Notes: generated by a model from the letters alone, not told the origin. A DNA stretch of 64,000 nt from JAYUJH01 sp043765375 (GCA_043765375.1 JAYUJH010000017.1:1-64000), one strand, 5' to 3'; shown: positions 33,372 through 42,284, counted from the first letter of the stretch. Translations and numbers: made by a program.

Positions 33372-34109
33372 ATGAATGATGAATTAATACGGAACAAGCA
33401 AAATAATAATTTTATGCCAAACAATAAATCACTTGATGGTAAGTCATTTGATGATAACATAAAACCTATACCAAAAATATTTGCCAACCCGTTGCGAGAT
33501 TATATTCCAGTTAATATTGACAAGGTTAATATTGCAAAAAATCAAGTTGCACCCAATCAATCAAAACCAATAATGCCTAATATTAACCGACCTATAAAAA
33601 ATCCAACCAAAAATCAGGCAATGCAACCAATGCAACATAGTCTCAATCATTATATGAGTAACTTTCAAGCACAAATCCCGCAACAACAACAATATAACCA
33701 TGTTGCTAATAACAATCAAGCAAAGCAAAGTTTTTGGCTATATTTTTGTGTTGCGCTTATTGGGTTGCTATTATTTAGCAATTTATTTTTTATGTTGAAA
33801 CCTAATAGCGGGTTCAATTTGCCACAATCCTCCCGCAATAATCTCACAACAAATGATGATGCAAGCCTTGAGTTTGAAACTATTATTCCGCTCACTGCCT
33901 CTCCCAGCAACGATGAAGAAACTATCTATGAGGCAGGTGATAATAGCGCAAATCCAATTTCCAACGTTAATTCGCATACAGTTAATGTGCCAAAACGACG
34001 TGTATTGGTGATTAGTGAAGATGCCCGCAAGGAATTATTGCAACAGCTTCAAGCACCAGCGCAACAGCCTGATAATTTGGAACATATTTACGAATATTAT
34101 CGCAAATAG
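33372..34109 (+). CDS. Bitopic membrane protein, Asn/Gln-rich, unknown function
   Basis: 245 residues from ATG 33372; the frame is open to a TTG at 33351. About 115 residues of Asn/Gln/Lys/Pro-rich, low-complexity sequence are followed by one transmembrane helix (about 122-142, FWLYFCVALIGLLLFSNLFF) and a 100-residue tail. The tail contains a basic RRVLVISEDARKEL segment. I recognise no family. The 3' end overlaps the convergent regulator gene by 13 bases. The two could be functionally linked, but nothing beyond position says so. Confidence 0.5.
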   Translation: MNDELIRNKQNNNFMPNNKSLDGKSFDDNIKPIPKIFANPLRDYIPVNIDKVNIAKNQVAPNQSKPIMPNINRPIKNPTKNQAMQPMQHSLNHYMSNFQAQIPQQQQYNHVANNNQAKQSFWLYFCVALIGLLLFSNLFFMLKPNSGFNLPQSSRNNLTTNDDASLEFETIIPLTASPSNDEETIYEAGDNSANPISNVNSHTVNVPKRRVLVISEDARKELLQQLQAPAQQPDNLEHIYEYYRK

Positions 34110-34738
34110 CAACGCCCTTCAATAACTTCAATAATTAAAACATCAACAACATCTTGTTTGCCCATTTCTTGTTTGCCCATTTCTTGTTTGGCTATTTCTT
34201 GCAATTTTTGTCGCAACCGATATAAATGCGCCTCCACCGTGCGAGATTTTGCATTAGCATTATAACCCCAAACATGCTGCAATAACTCATCTTTATCAGC
34301 ACCAATTGCCCCCGATTTAACAATATATTCAAGCATTTCGCTTTCTTTTTCCGTTAATTCGCACATAATTTGGTTATGCAATAATATAATACGCTTTTCC
34401 ACATCTAACGCATATGATTTCCCCAACATCAGCAATGGTTTAGCCCTAGCCACATGTTGCAATTCCAACAAAACCTGCCCCAACTCCCCCAATGAAATTG
34501 GCAAGTCAAAAAGCCGCAATTCAGCATTATTTGCATCACAATTTGCATCACAAATATAAAATGTTAGATTGTTGCAATCATCAATTTTTTGGCGCAACAC
34601 AAAATCTGCCCGCCCTTCTGCTCTCTCTGAAGTTACCTCCACCACCATATTCACGCCAATCATTTTGCCATAATGCAACAATGTTTGCGCAATTTCCGCA
34701 TCAGAAATATCAATTAAAAATATTTTATTATTATTCAT
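34097..34738 (-). CDS. OmpR-type winged-helix regulator with degenerate receiver domain
   Basis: 213 residues from ATG 34738 (a GTG two codons upstream is also possible). The C-terminal 90 residues are an OmpR/PhoB winged-helix domain: LTEKESEMLEYIVKSG, KDELLQHVWGYNANAKSRTVEAHLYRLRQKL, and a final beta wing. The N-terminal 115 residues have response-regulator-like length (KIFLIDISDAEIAQTLL), but the acidic pocket and phospho-acceptor Asp are not recognisable. It is probably phosphorylation-independent. No histidine kinase is adjacent. GKQEM is repeated by a 15-bp tandem duplication (34151-34195). Confidence 0.75.
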   Translation of the reverse strand: MNNNKIFLIDISDAEIAQTLLHYGKMIGVNMVVEVTSERAEGRADFVLRQKIDDCNNLTFYICDANCDANNAELRLFDLPISLGELGQVLLELQHVARAKPLLMLGKSYALDVEKRIILLHNQIMCELTEKESEMLEYIVKSGAIGADKDELLQHVWGYNANAKSRTVEAHLYRLRQKLQEIAKQEMGKQEMGKQDVVDVLIIEVIEGRCYLR

Positions 34739-34896
34739 ATTCACAAAATCACATTATAAAATGATGATAAATAAAAAGCAAAAGCACTATAGCAATTATC
34801 TTAAACTATATTGCCATTTTTTTGCAGTAATTTTTTGCTTTTAGTAAATCTATTTGCTAATAATGTTAATATTCACGAAAAATTATTGAGCAAGCC

Positions 34897-35880
34897 ATGA
34901 ACAACCCTGAAATCTCCAACAAAAATAACCTAGCAAACAAACATAGCCTATCAAATAAACATGTTGCATTGCTCTATGGTGGTTGGTCAAACGAGCGGGA
35001 AGTTTCACTCAAAACAGGGGCTGCAGTGCATAAAGCATTGCTTGAACTTGGCTGCAAAGTCAGTGCGATTGATATCAAAGCTGATATTGGCAAAATATTA
35101 ACCGAATTACAGCCAGATATGGTATTTAACGCACTCCATGGGCGTTATGGTGAAGATGGAACAATCCAAGGGTTGCTAGAATTGCTTAATATTCCATATA
35201 CTCATTCGGGCGTGCTTGCCTCTGCTCTTGCCATGAATAAAGTTCGCACCAAAGCGATTTTGCGCGCCAATAATATCCGCACCCCAGAAGGTGGAGTTTG
35301 TTCGGTGGCAGAGATTTTGGCTAATCCACCGCATATGCCTTTCATCGCCAAACCTCCCGCTGATGGCTCAAGCGTCAATGTATTTTTGATAAGCGAGGCA
35401 AATGATTTGCAAGTGCTGCGCAACATTGATGCAACTCAATTAATGCTGGTTGAACCATATATTGCAGGGCGAGAAATCCAAGTTGCAGTGCTAAATGGCA
35501 AAGCCCTTGGTGCAATAGAAATACGCCCCCTTAAAGGCAAGTTTTATGATTATGAAGCAAAATATACTGCTGGAATGGCGGAGCATATTATGCCAGCTCC
35601 CCTTAGTGATGCTGATTATGCGCAAGTGATGGGGATAGCGGAAAAAGTGCATAATGCGCTTGGTTGCCGTGGATTAACCCGCACTGATTTTCGCTATGAT
35701 GATACGGGAATTGGGCAAAATCTGTTTTATGCACTGGAGATAAATACTCAACCGGGAATGACAGAGCTTTCACTCTCACCCGAGATTGCCGCTTATGCGG
35801 GTATTAACTTCATAGAGTTGGTGCAAAATATTTTAGCAAGTGCCACCACTGATGCAGAGGCAGATTATGATCAAACCTAA
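34897..35880 (+). CDS. ddl: D-alanine--D-alanine ligase (Ddl)
   Basis: ATP-grasp enzyme that makes the D-Ala-D-Ala dipeptide for peptidoglycan. 327 residues after a 20-residue Asn/Lys-rich leader. Motifs: VALLYGGWSNEREVSLKTG, NALHGRYGEDGTIQGLLE, YTHSGVLASALAMNK, the ATP-grasp loop FIAKPPADGSSVNV, YDYEAKY, and EINTQPGMTELSL (metal ligands). It precedes ftsQ, whose start lies inside its last codons, the standard division and wall cluster. The start is ATG 34897. Confidence 0.96.
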   Translation: MNNPEISNKNNLANKHSLSNKHVALLYGGWSNEREVSLKTGAAVHKALLELGCKVSAIDIKADIGKILTELQPDMVFNALHGRYGEDGTIQGLLELLNIPYTHSGVLASALAMNKVRTKAILRANNIRTPEGGVCSVAEILANPPHMPFIAKPPADGSSVNVFLISEANDLQVLRNIDATQLMLVEPYIAGREIQVAVLNGKALGAIEIRPLKGKFYDYEAKYTAGMAEHIMPAPLSDADYAQVMGIAEKVHNALGCRGLTRTDFRYDDTGIGQNLFYALEINTQPGMTELSLSPEIAAYAGINFIELVQNILASATTDAEADYDQT

Positions 35881-36910
35881 AGTCAAAACAACTGATAAGG
35901 TTAAAAATAAAGCTAAAATTGTATTGCAAGACGCAATTAACGATATTGCGGGCGCACAAGATAATAAAAAAACCACCTCTAAGAAAGCCAACCCTAAAAA
36001 AGTAACAAAACAACAAGCAACCGCAGGGCAAAAAGCAGTGCGGGAGCGGGAGCGTAAAAAACAACAATTACGTCGCAACCGATATTTCGCTATGTTTGGC
36101 GCAATCATTTTGGTGCTTGGTGGAGCAATAGCCTATACACAGCGAGCCGACTTAATTATCGGTGAATATGTTTATAGCTTATGGATTGATGCAACCAAAG
36201 CAGCAGGATTCACCTTTGAGGAATTAGTGGTGGAAGGCAGGCACTTGACCCCACCCGAAGATTTGGTTGATGCGGTGGGTTTAGCAATCGGAGATTCCCT
36301 ATTTGCGCAATCATTGGATAATATCCATCAGCGCTTGCTTAATTTAGAGATGGTAAAATCCGCACATGTTGGGCGTGATTTCTCAGGGCGCATCATCGTG
36401 CAATTAATTGAGCGCAAACCATTTGCATTATGGCAATATCGGGATAAATTACGAGTGATAGATAGCGAAGGAATTGCGTTATTACGTGCCAATCCTGATA
36501 ATTACCCACAATTAGTGACCATAGTTGGTGAAAACGCCCCCGCCCATATGAATGAATTAACCTCGTTTCTCAATATTGATAACGCCCTAACAGATGAAGT
36601 TGTAGCGGTGGTTTATGTCAGTAATCGCCGTTGGGACGTGCATTTTGTCAGTGGCGTGCAAATTATGCTCCCCGAGGATAACCCCAAGGCAGCTTGGCAG
36701 AAATTGGCAGCAATGCAAAAAGAACATGGCATTTTAGGGCAGAAATTACACGCCATAGATTTGCGAGTGAATGATAAGATTTACATCACTTTGCCTGATG
36801 ATGAAAAAGTTCAAGCTAAACAAGCCCTAACCAAAGAACGAGCTAAAGAGCAAGCCACAAAGCAAGACAGAGAGCAAGCCAGAGAAGAGCAAGAAGGTGA
36901 GGCTATATGA
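35867..36910 (+). CDS. ftsQ: Cell division protein FtsQ
   Basis: Bitopic division protein linking early and late divisome components. From ATG 35867 (MIKPKVK) it has 347 residues and overlaps ddl by 14 bases; longer frames start inside ddl. A very basic cytoplasmic tail (about 70 residues) is followed by one transmembrane helix (about 73-92), the POTRA domain (FEELVVEGRHLTPPEDL, SAHVGRDFSGRIIVQLIERKPFALWQ) and the FtsQ C-terminal domain. The last 30 residues are Lys/Glu/Gln/Ala-rich. It overlaps ftsA by four bases (ATGA). Confidence 0.94.
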   Translation: MIKPKVKTTDKVKNKAKIVLQDAINDIAGAQDNKKTTSKKANPKKVTKQQATAGQKAVRERERKKQQLRRNRYFAMFGAIILVLGGAIAYTQRADLIIGEYVYSLWIDATKAAGFTFEELVVEGRHLTPPEDLVDAVGLAIGDSLFAQSLDNIHQRLLNLEMVKSAHVGRDFSGRIIVQLIERKPFALWQYRDKLRVIDSEGIALLRANPDNYPQLVTIVGENAPAHMNELTSFLNIDNALTDEVVAVVYVSNRRWDVHFVSGVQIMLPEDNPKAAWQKLAAMQKEHGILGQKLHAIDLRVNDKIYITLPDDEKVQAKQALTKERAKEQATKQDREQAREEQEGEAI

Positions 36911-38202
36911 GTGCAACCGCAATTCCATATCAATCAATCAGAGGGCGCAAAGATAGCGTTGCCGTGTTGGATATTGGTAGCAGCAAAATAGCTTGTTTCA
37001 TCGCCGAGCCAGACGAAAAAGGCGAGTTGCGCATCACAGGAATTGGGCATCATCACGCAAGGGGAATTAAAGGCGGAGTGCTAACTGATACTAAAGAAGC
37101 CGAAAAATCAGTCGCAGCAGCAGTTGAACTCGCCGAAAAAATGGCTGGTGTAACAGTTGATAATTTGATGGTGAATGTCAATTTCCCTGATATGTTATCG
37201 CATATTGTGCATGTGGACTTAAATATTGCAGGCAACGCCGTCACCGAGCAGGATATTGTGGATATTTTGCGTGAAGGTTGCCGTTCCATGCAACGTGATG
37301 GGCGTGAAATTATTCATAGCTTCATCACACATTATCAACTTGATGGCGCAAAGGGAATCCGTGACCCAAGACATATGTATGGCATGATGTTGCAAGCTGA
37401 TGTGCATATTATATCAGTTGATAAAGGCAAATTATATAACCTCGCTAACATGATTTCACGTTGTCATTTGGATATTTCCGAGTTTGTCGCCGCATCATAT
37501 GCTTCAGGGCTTGGTTGTCTTGAAGATGATGAACGTGACTTAGGCGTTGCCGTGATTGATATGGGAGCGCATGAAACCGCAATCGCTATATTTAACGGCG
37601 GTGGTATGGTTTATCAAACCATCATTCCAATTGGTGGGCAACATGTCACCAAAGACCTTGCGCAGTGCCTACCAACCAGTTTGCAACATGCAGAGCGTAT
37701 CAAAACACTTTATGGCGGGGTGATTGCCACCGCTAGCGATTCCCAGCATATGGTTCATGTTCCACCAATAGGAGAAGATGATGCGGGCGAAGATGCAAGC
37801 CTGCCTAGATCGCAAATTATTCAAATTATCCGCCCCCGTATGGAAGAGATTTTTGAAATAGCCGTTGAACGTATCAGAGCAAGCGGTATGGAGGCAATTA
37901 TTGGCGGGCATATTGTGCTAACAGGTGGGGCGAGCCAGTTGGTTGGAGTGCGTGAACTTGCCTCAAACATATTAGGGCGACAAGTGCGCTTGGCAAAACC
38001 TAAAGCCTTTGCAGGGCTTGCCGAATCGGTTAGCAGTGCGGGGTTCTCCAGTGCGATTGGTATGTTGATATATGCAAAAACTCGCAGCTTTGAAGAATTA
38101 CTGAAATATAATATTGATAATAAAAAATCACAGCATGGATTTATGGGGATTGGAGCATTAAAAAAATGGTTCAAGGGGGAAATGATGGAAATTAATAAAT
38201 GA
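36907..38202 (+). CDS. ftsA: Cell division protein FtsA
   Basis: Actin-like ATPase that tethers FtsZ to the membrane. 431 residues. The phosphate-binding segment VAVLDIGSSKIACFIAE, HARGIKGGVLTD, GVAVIDMGAHETAIAIF, and IVLTGGASQLVGVRELA are all present. The amphipathic C-terminal helix (GALKKWFKGEM) is kept. ftsZ, normally next, is not there: the stop overlaps the start of a restriction-endonuclease-like gene by four bases. The final residues (MEINK) may reflect that junction. Confidence 0.96.
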   Translation: MSATAIPYQSIRGRKDSVAVLDIGSSKIACFIAEPDEKGELRITGIGHHHARGIKGGVLTDTKEAEKSVAAAVELAEKMAGVTVDNLMVNVNFPDMLSHIVHVDLNIAGNAVTEQDIVDILREGCRSMQRDGREIIHSFITHYQLDGAKGIRDPRHMYGMMLQADVHIISVDKGKLYNLANMISRCHLDISEFVAASYASGLGCLEDDERDLGVAVIDMGAHETAIAIFNGGGMVYQTIIPIGGQHVTKDLAQCLPTSLQHAERIKTLYGGVIATASDSQHMVHVPPIGEDDAGEDASLPRSQIIQIIRPRMEEIFEIAVERIRASGMEAIIGGHIVLTGGASQLVGVRELASNILGRQVRLAKPKAFAGLAESVSSAGFSSAIGMLIYAKTRSFEELLKYNIDNKKSQHGFMGIGALKKWFKGEMMEINK

Positions 38203-38837
38203 TGAATATTTTTGACAAGGGTAATTACCAACCAGTATCGTCTGATTTTAGAACATTAGGCTATGAATCATTGCAATCTATAAGCCAATTTCAAGAAAAG
38301 TTTGAAATATTTGATACAGACACCACAATCAACAGCATTCGTGACTCAATAGTTGCTAATTACCTTAATTATGATCTTCTAAATCAAGCCAAACACGGAT
38401 TTGATGCAAAATGTAGTATAACTAATAATTATCTTGAAATTAAACAATGCTCAATAAGTTCTAAAAGATGGGGTGGAACTTGGAATGATACTAATATTGA
38501 AAAAGCACAAGCATTTTCGGATCCAAGGCTCTATACTGCAGTTGCAATATGGAAGGGTGCAAGCGATTTGCAATTTATGGTTTATGGACAAAATCCATCA
38601 GTGGGTCAATATTTACTTGAGAGAGTGCAAAGCATAATAACAAAAGAAGACAAAACAAAAGTTAAACGTTCTACGCAAAACATAGCAATTGACGATTTAT
38701 TAAACAAATCTAATTTTAGTATTATAGCCCCACCAAGCAAAACCAAACAATATGTAAAAGAACTTATAGTCTTATATAAAAGAAGCCTTGCAAAATATAT
38801 AGAGGATAATGATGTTAAAACCATATCAGATATATAA
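38199..38837 (+). CDS. Putative PD-(D/E)xK restriction endonuclease partner
   Basis: 212 residues. A candidate catalytic set D69...E80-I-K82 (GFDAKCSI, then YLEIKQC) fits a PD-(D/E)xK nuclease. The rest is not recognisable. The reading comes mainly from context: the gene overlaps the next gene, a DNA methylase, by 26-29 bases, a normal layout for a type II restriction-modification pair. The start is ATG 38199 (overlapping the ftsA stop) or 38202. Its codons are more AT-rich than ftsA, in keeping with transfer. The recognition site is unknown. Confidence 0.65.
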   Translation: MMNIFDKGNYQPVSSDFRTLGYESLQSISQFQEKFEIFDTDTTINSIRDSIVANYLNYDLLNQAKHGFDAKCSITNNYLEIKQCSISSKRWGGTWNDTNIEKAQAFSDPRLYTAVAIWKGASDLQFMVYGQNPSVGQYLLERVQSIITKEDKTKVKRSTQNIAIDDLLNKSNFSIIAPPSKTKQYVKELIVLYKRSLAKYIEDNDVKTISDI

Positions 38838-39801
38838 CCAAAATAATTCCGTTCTTTCTATGTTGGCAGATAATACAATAGACGGATTAATAACAGATCC
38901 TCCTTATGGAATATCTTATCAAGGCAATGAATGGGATAAATTATTGCCTGATAAAGAAATATGGGATCAGTGTCTACGCTTATTAAAACCAGGAGGATAT
39001 GGCTTAATTTTCTCATCAATAAAATTAATGCATCGCATGATGGTGAACCTTGAGGATTCAGGCTTTTTAATTAAAGATGTATTATTTTGGGTGCATTTGA
39101 ATGCGATGCCTAAAAATAGAAATATTGCACTTGATATAGATAAAATATTGGGGGTTCAAAGTGAATCAATTGGAAACTACAAATATGTTCAAGGCTATGT
39201 GAAAGGGGGAATTAATTCTTATGCTGCGCCAGATGGCAAAATGATAAAAGAGGCAACCTCAGCAAAAGCTAAACAATATAAGGGAAGTGGCACAAATCTA
39301 AAGCCAGCATATGAGCCAATAATATTAATACAAAAACCTATATCATGCGAAAATGTTGCAGCTAACGTTATTTTGCAAGGAACAGGGGCATTGAATTTGG
39401 AAGAAACTCGTATTCCATATGCTGTAGGAGAAACAAAAGTAGGACATAATCCGCACCCTCTAGGTCGTGTCGCCTCAAACATTATTAGAACTGACCCGCT
39501 CAATGATAATTATGATAAGTTTTTTGTTGTTCCTAAGGTTCGCCAAAACGCAGAAGAGTTTAATCATCACCCAACAATAAAGCCCGTTAATTTAATGGAG
39601 CATCTAGTTAAATTAATTAGCTTTGAAGGACATAATATTTTAGATCCTTTTATGGGAAGTGGAAGCACTGGAGTTTCTTGTATAAATCTAAAACGTTTTT
39701 TTTCTGGATACGAAATAGATGGCCAATACTTCACAATAGCAGAAAAAAGACTAGAAAATGCTTTTAACAAATTACAATCTGATTTATTTAACAGCTTATA
39801 A
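38812..39801 (+). CDS. Type II DNA methyltransferase, beta class (N4-C or N6-A)
   Basis: 329 residues from ATG 38812, which has AGAGGA upstream; ATG 38809 is alternative. The catalytic TDPPYG comes first (about 28-33) and the SAM site LDPFMGSGST last (about 277-286), the beta-class order. HPTIKPVNLMEHLVKLIS is the usual segment between. It forms a two-gene restriction-modification system with the overlapping gene upstream. It differs in sequence from the two fused methylases in the window (DPPY and FMGSG rather than DPPF and CGCGT/CGCAT). Confidence 0.88.
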   Translation: MLKPYQIYNQNNSVLSMLADNTIDGLITDPPYGISYQGNEWDKLLPDKEIWDQCLRLLKPGGYGLIFSSIKLMHRMMVNLEDSGFLIKDVLFWVHLNAMPKNRNIALDIDKILGVQSESIGNYKYVQGYVKGGINSYAAPDGKMIKEATSAKAKQYKGSGTNLKPAYEPIILIQKPISCENVAANVILQGTGALNLEETRIPYAVGETKVGHNPHPLGRVASNIIRTDPLNDNYDKFFVVPKVRQNAEEFNHHPTIKPVNLMEHLVKLISFEGHNILDPFMGSGSTGVSCINLKRFFSGYEIDGQYFTIAEKRLENAFNKLQSDLFNSL

Positions 39802-39943
39802 ACTACATTATATGAGCGGTTGACGCATAAAATCCATGCTAAACGCAAATAAATATTCGCTGAAACATAAAATCGTACCAATTTTGCGCACTGAACCAAA
39901 AATAATTACATAATAAATAGCATCACTTATGAGGAAGTTTATT

Positions 39944-40348
39944 TCAATATCGCTTGCTGATTACATAATCAAGAGAGGCTTTACCCGCTCCACAGATAGC
40001 GAACCAAGTGAACATCACAAAATAGGACATTTCTTCAAAGCCAAATAAAGCTATTCGTGGATATAATACCGATTCCATCAATTTTTCGGGGGTTATACCC
40101 TCCAGATGCTTAAGTTCCAACGGCGTGGTTTCAGGAAAATCGGCAAGTTGTGATATAGCAGTTTCCAGCAAGCATAATTCATAAGCAAACATATCCTTTG
40201 GCATTTGCGTTCTTAAAAACTCTGGAAGTTTCATCGCCAAACGACCAACATTAAAATGCGTTGAATATATATTATTTACATCAAGCAATAAATTACAACC
40301 AGATTCCTTGACCATTTGGGCAATAAAATCCGCTTCAGACTTATAGAA
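39944..40348 (-). pseudogene. Remnant joining BufB (DUF692/MNIO) and BufC (DUF2063) fragments
   Basis: The only ATG frame (40315 down) starts inside a conserved motif. Homology-like sequence (FYKSEADFIAQ) continues upstream to a stop at 40349-40351. SGCNLLLDVNNIYSTHFNVG is the DUF692 multinuclear-iron oxidase core (LLLDVNNVY). It passes straight into LPEFLRTQMP, AYELCLLETAISQLADFP and LEGITPEKLMESVLYP, which look like the N-terminal domain of DUF2063 (BufC). In intact bufferin operons bufB and bufC are separate neighbouring genes. A deletion seems to have fused the middle of bufB to bufC and removed both ends. It is divergent from the TetR gene. Confidence 0.7.
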
Positions 40349-40379
40349 TTAAATTAGTTGCAAACATCACCGAATTATG

Positions 40380-40395
40380 CCAAACGTTCGGTTGG
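40380..40395. promoter_or_regulatory. Candidate TetR operator
   Basis: CCAAACGTTCGGTTGG is an imperfect palindrome (six of eight positions pair), followed five bases later by TATAAT (40401-40406). It lies between the divergent buf remnant and the TetR gene, a usual place for a TetR autoregulatory site. Confidence 0.4.
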
Positions 40396-40464
40396 TAATT
40401 TATAATAAACTTTTTTTAATAAGTCAATTAATTAAGTCAAATAATTTATAATTAAATCTCATTT

Positions 40465-40496
40465 TAACTGCTAAATAAATTAACTGCCAAATAAAT
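40465..40496. repeat. 16-bp tandem duplication upstream of tetR
   Basis: Two adjacent units (40465-40480 and 40481-40496) of TAACTGCTAAATAAAT, differing at one base, immediately upstream of TATAAT at 40499-40504. It could double a regulator contact or simply be another of the window's short duplications. Confidence 0.7.
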
Positions 40497-40535
40497 GCTA
40501 TAATTATCAATCTGTATAATTTTTTGAAGGGTATC

Positions 40536-41105
40536 ATGCCAACAACAACAAAAGGGAAAGAAAGAATCTTAGATGCGGCAGCAAAACTGTTCTATAAAAA
40601 CGGTTATAAGGCAACTGGCGTTGAGGCAATTGCCAAAGCATCTGATGTCACAAAAGCCACGCTTTATCACCATTTTGCAAACAAAGAAGAAATTATTCAA
40701 GAAACGCTCAAATATTTAGGTGAATATCACAAACATAACTATCAAACAGTCTGGAATCAAAAAGACCTTACACCCATAAAGCGTCTCACTATTTTGTTTG
40801 ATGAAATGGCTACCTCATTTAAGGAAAATGATTTTTATGGCTGTCCTTTTATTAATGCAGCAGGTGAATATACGGATCGTGATAGTGAAGTGCGCAAAAT
40901 ATGCGAGACACATTATAGTTTTTTGACAGATAATTTGGAGCAATTCGCACAAAATGCTAAACTTAGTCAACCACGGCTTGTAGCTGAACAAATCACAAAT
41001 CTTATCGCAGGAAGCTATGCTGCATGGTTTGTAGGCAATATAGAAGATGCCGCCACAAAAGGCAAGCTCATGGCGGAAATGATAATTACACACTATAAAT
41101 CTTAA
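40536..41105 (+). CDS. TetR-family transcriptional regulator
   Basis: 189 residues from ATG 40536, with GAAGG at 40526-40530; the frame is open to a TTG at 40524. The N-terminal helix-turn-helix is clear: RILDAAAKLFYKNGYKATGVEAIAKASDV, then TKATLYHHFANKEEII. The C-terminal ligand domain contains a Cys (YGCPFINAAGEY) that could sense an oxidant or electrophile, as in several TetR sensors; this is inference. It is followed 54 bases later by msrB, msrA and dipZ, so it probably controls this repair cluster and perhaps the divergent buf remnant. Confidence 0.88.
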   Translation: MPTTTKGKERILDAAAKLFYKNGYKATGVEAIAKASDVTKATLYHHFANKEEIIQETLKYLGEYHKHNYQTVWNQKDLTPIKRLTILFDEMATSFKENDFYGCPFINAAGEYTDRDSEVRKICETHYSFLTDNLEQFAQNAKLSQPRLVAEQITNLIAGSYAAWFVGNIEDAATKGKLMAEMIITHYKS

Positions 41106-41159
41106 ATAATGTAACAACAAAGCAAACAATATAAATAATATATCTTTAAGAGGAATAAT

Positions 41160-41654
41160 ATGGAGCGAAGAAGTTTTATGAAATTGGTGTTTGGTGGGCT
41201 GGGCTTGTTGGCGGCTTCACCGTTGCTTAAAACAGGCAGAGCAATAGCTGCAAGCGCAGTAAAAAAACTCACATTTTCTAACGCTGAATGGAAGAAGAAA
41301 CTCACGCTTGCGCAATATAACATCTTGCGTGAAGAAGGCACAGAACCATCATTCACCAGTGAATTGCTACATGAAAAACGCAAAGGAATATTTGCGTGCA
41401 TAGCCTGTGATTTGCCGCTATTTCCATCTGATTTTAAGTATGATTCTGGAACTGGTTGGCCAAGTTTTTTTGATAACATTGCTGGAAATGTGGAGACCAG
41501 CACTGATTATAAACTACTTTATCCACGCACCGAATATCATTGCGCTCGCTGTGGTGGACATCATGGACATGTGTTTGATGATGGGCCAAAACCAACAGGA
41601 CTGCGCTATTGCAATAATGGCATAGCGCTAACATTTATTCCAAGTGAGTCATAA
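41160..41654 (+). CDS. msrB: Exported peptide-methionine (R)-S-oxide reductase MsrB
   Basis: Reduces methionine-R-sulfoxide in proteins. 164 residues including a Tat-like signal (ERRSFMK followed by a hydrophobic stretch to AIAASA), so it probably acts in the periplasm. Zinc ligands C80 and C83 (CIAC) and C128 and C131 (CARC) are present, as are the SGTGWPSF and GGHHGHVF motifs and catalytic C151 in RYCNN. The resolving position ahead of the GTGWPSF motif lacks Cys. GAGG eight bases before ATG 41160 supports the start. It is directly followed by msrA and dipZ. Confidence 0.95.
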   Translation: MERRSFMKLVFGGLGLLAASPLLKTGRAIAASAVKKLTFSNAEWKKKLTLAQYNILREEGTEPSFTSELLHEKRKGIFACIACDLPLFPSDFKYDSGTGWPSFFDNIAGNVETSTDYKLLYPRTEYHCARCGGHHGHVFDDGPKPTGLRYCNNGIALTFIPSES

Positions 41655-41655
41655 A

Positions 41656-42279
41656 ATGAAAATATTGATCAACATATTGATTATAGGTGGCATAGTTGCA
41701 AGCACATGCTTTGTTACACGCACCTATGCAAAACCAGTTAAAACCGATATGATAGTGCTAGCAGGTGGCTGCTTTTGGGGCGTAGAGGGCGTATTTGAAC
41801 ATGTAAAAGGCGTGCAAACAGTTATATCTGGCTATGCGGGTGGCAAAGCTGATAACGCACAATATGAAGCAGTGAGTGCTGGCAATACAGATCACGCCGA
41901 ATCCGTAGAAATAACCTATGATCCAACGCAAGTCTCACTTGAACAATTGCTTGATGTGTATTTTTTAGTAGCACATAACCCAACCGAGCTTAATTATCAA
42001 GGGCCAGATCATGGCACACAATATCGCTCCGCAATATTTTATGAAACCGCACAGCAGAAAAAAATCGTAGCAGAAAAAATCTCTGCACTAAATGCGCAAA
42101 AAAAGTTTGATGCAAAAATTGTCACCAAGCTGGAACCTCTTACTCAATTTTATCCAGCGGAAGATTACCACCAAAATTATTTGGCGCAACACCCGCATCA
42201 ACCCTATATTATGATGTATGATGCGCCTAAAATTACTGCACTTAAACAAATATTCCCAAATCTTTATACAGAGAAATAA
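41656..42279 (+). CDS. msrA: Exported peptide-methionine (S)-S-oxide reductase MsrA
   Basis: Reduces methionine-S-sulfoxide. 207 residues from ATG 41656, one base after the msrB stop; a GTG at 41644 would overlap msrB. An N-terminal hydrophobic signal (KILINILIIGGIVASTCFV) points to the periplasm. Catalytic C39 lies in GGCFWGVEG, followed by SGYAGG, GNTDHAESVEITYDP, NYQGPDHGTQYRS and FYPAEDYHQNYL. There is no obvious C-terminal resolving Cys pair, so an external disulfide reductant such as the adjacent DipZ is plausible. Confidence 0.95.
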   Translation: MKILINILIIGGIVASTCFVTRTYAKPVKTDMIVLAGGCFWGVEGVFEHVKGVQTVISGYAGGKADNAQYEAVSAGNTDHAESVEITYDPTQVSLEQLLDVYFLVAHNPTELNYQGPDHGTQYRSAIFYETAQQKKIVAEKISALNAQKKFDAKIVTKLEPLTQFYPAEDYHQNYLAQHPHQPYIMMYDAPKITALKQIFPNLYTEK

Positions 42280-42284
42280 ACAAT

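Noticed and set aside
39802..39943. Possible ftsZ start or ftsA tail duplicated after the methylase, by analogy with the nuoE duplication
   Set aside because: I found no sequence resembling either gene there.
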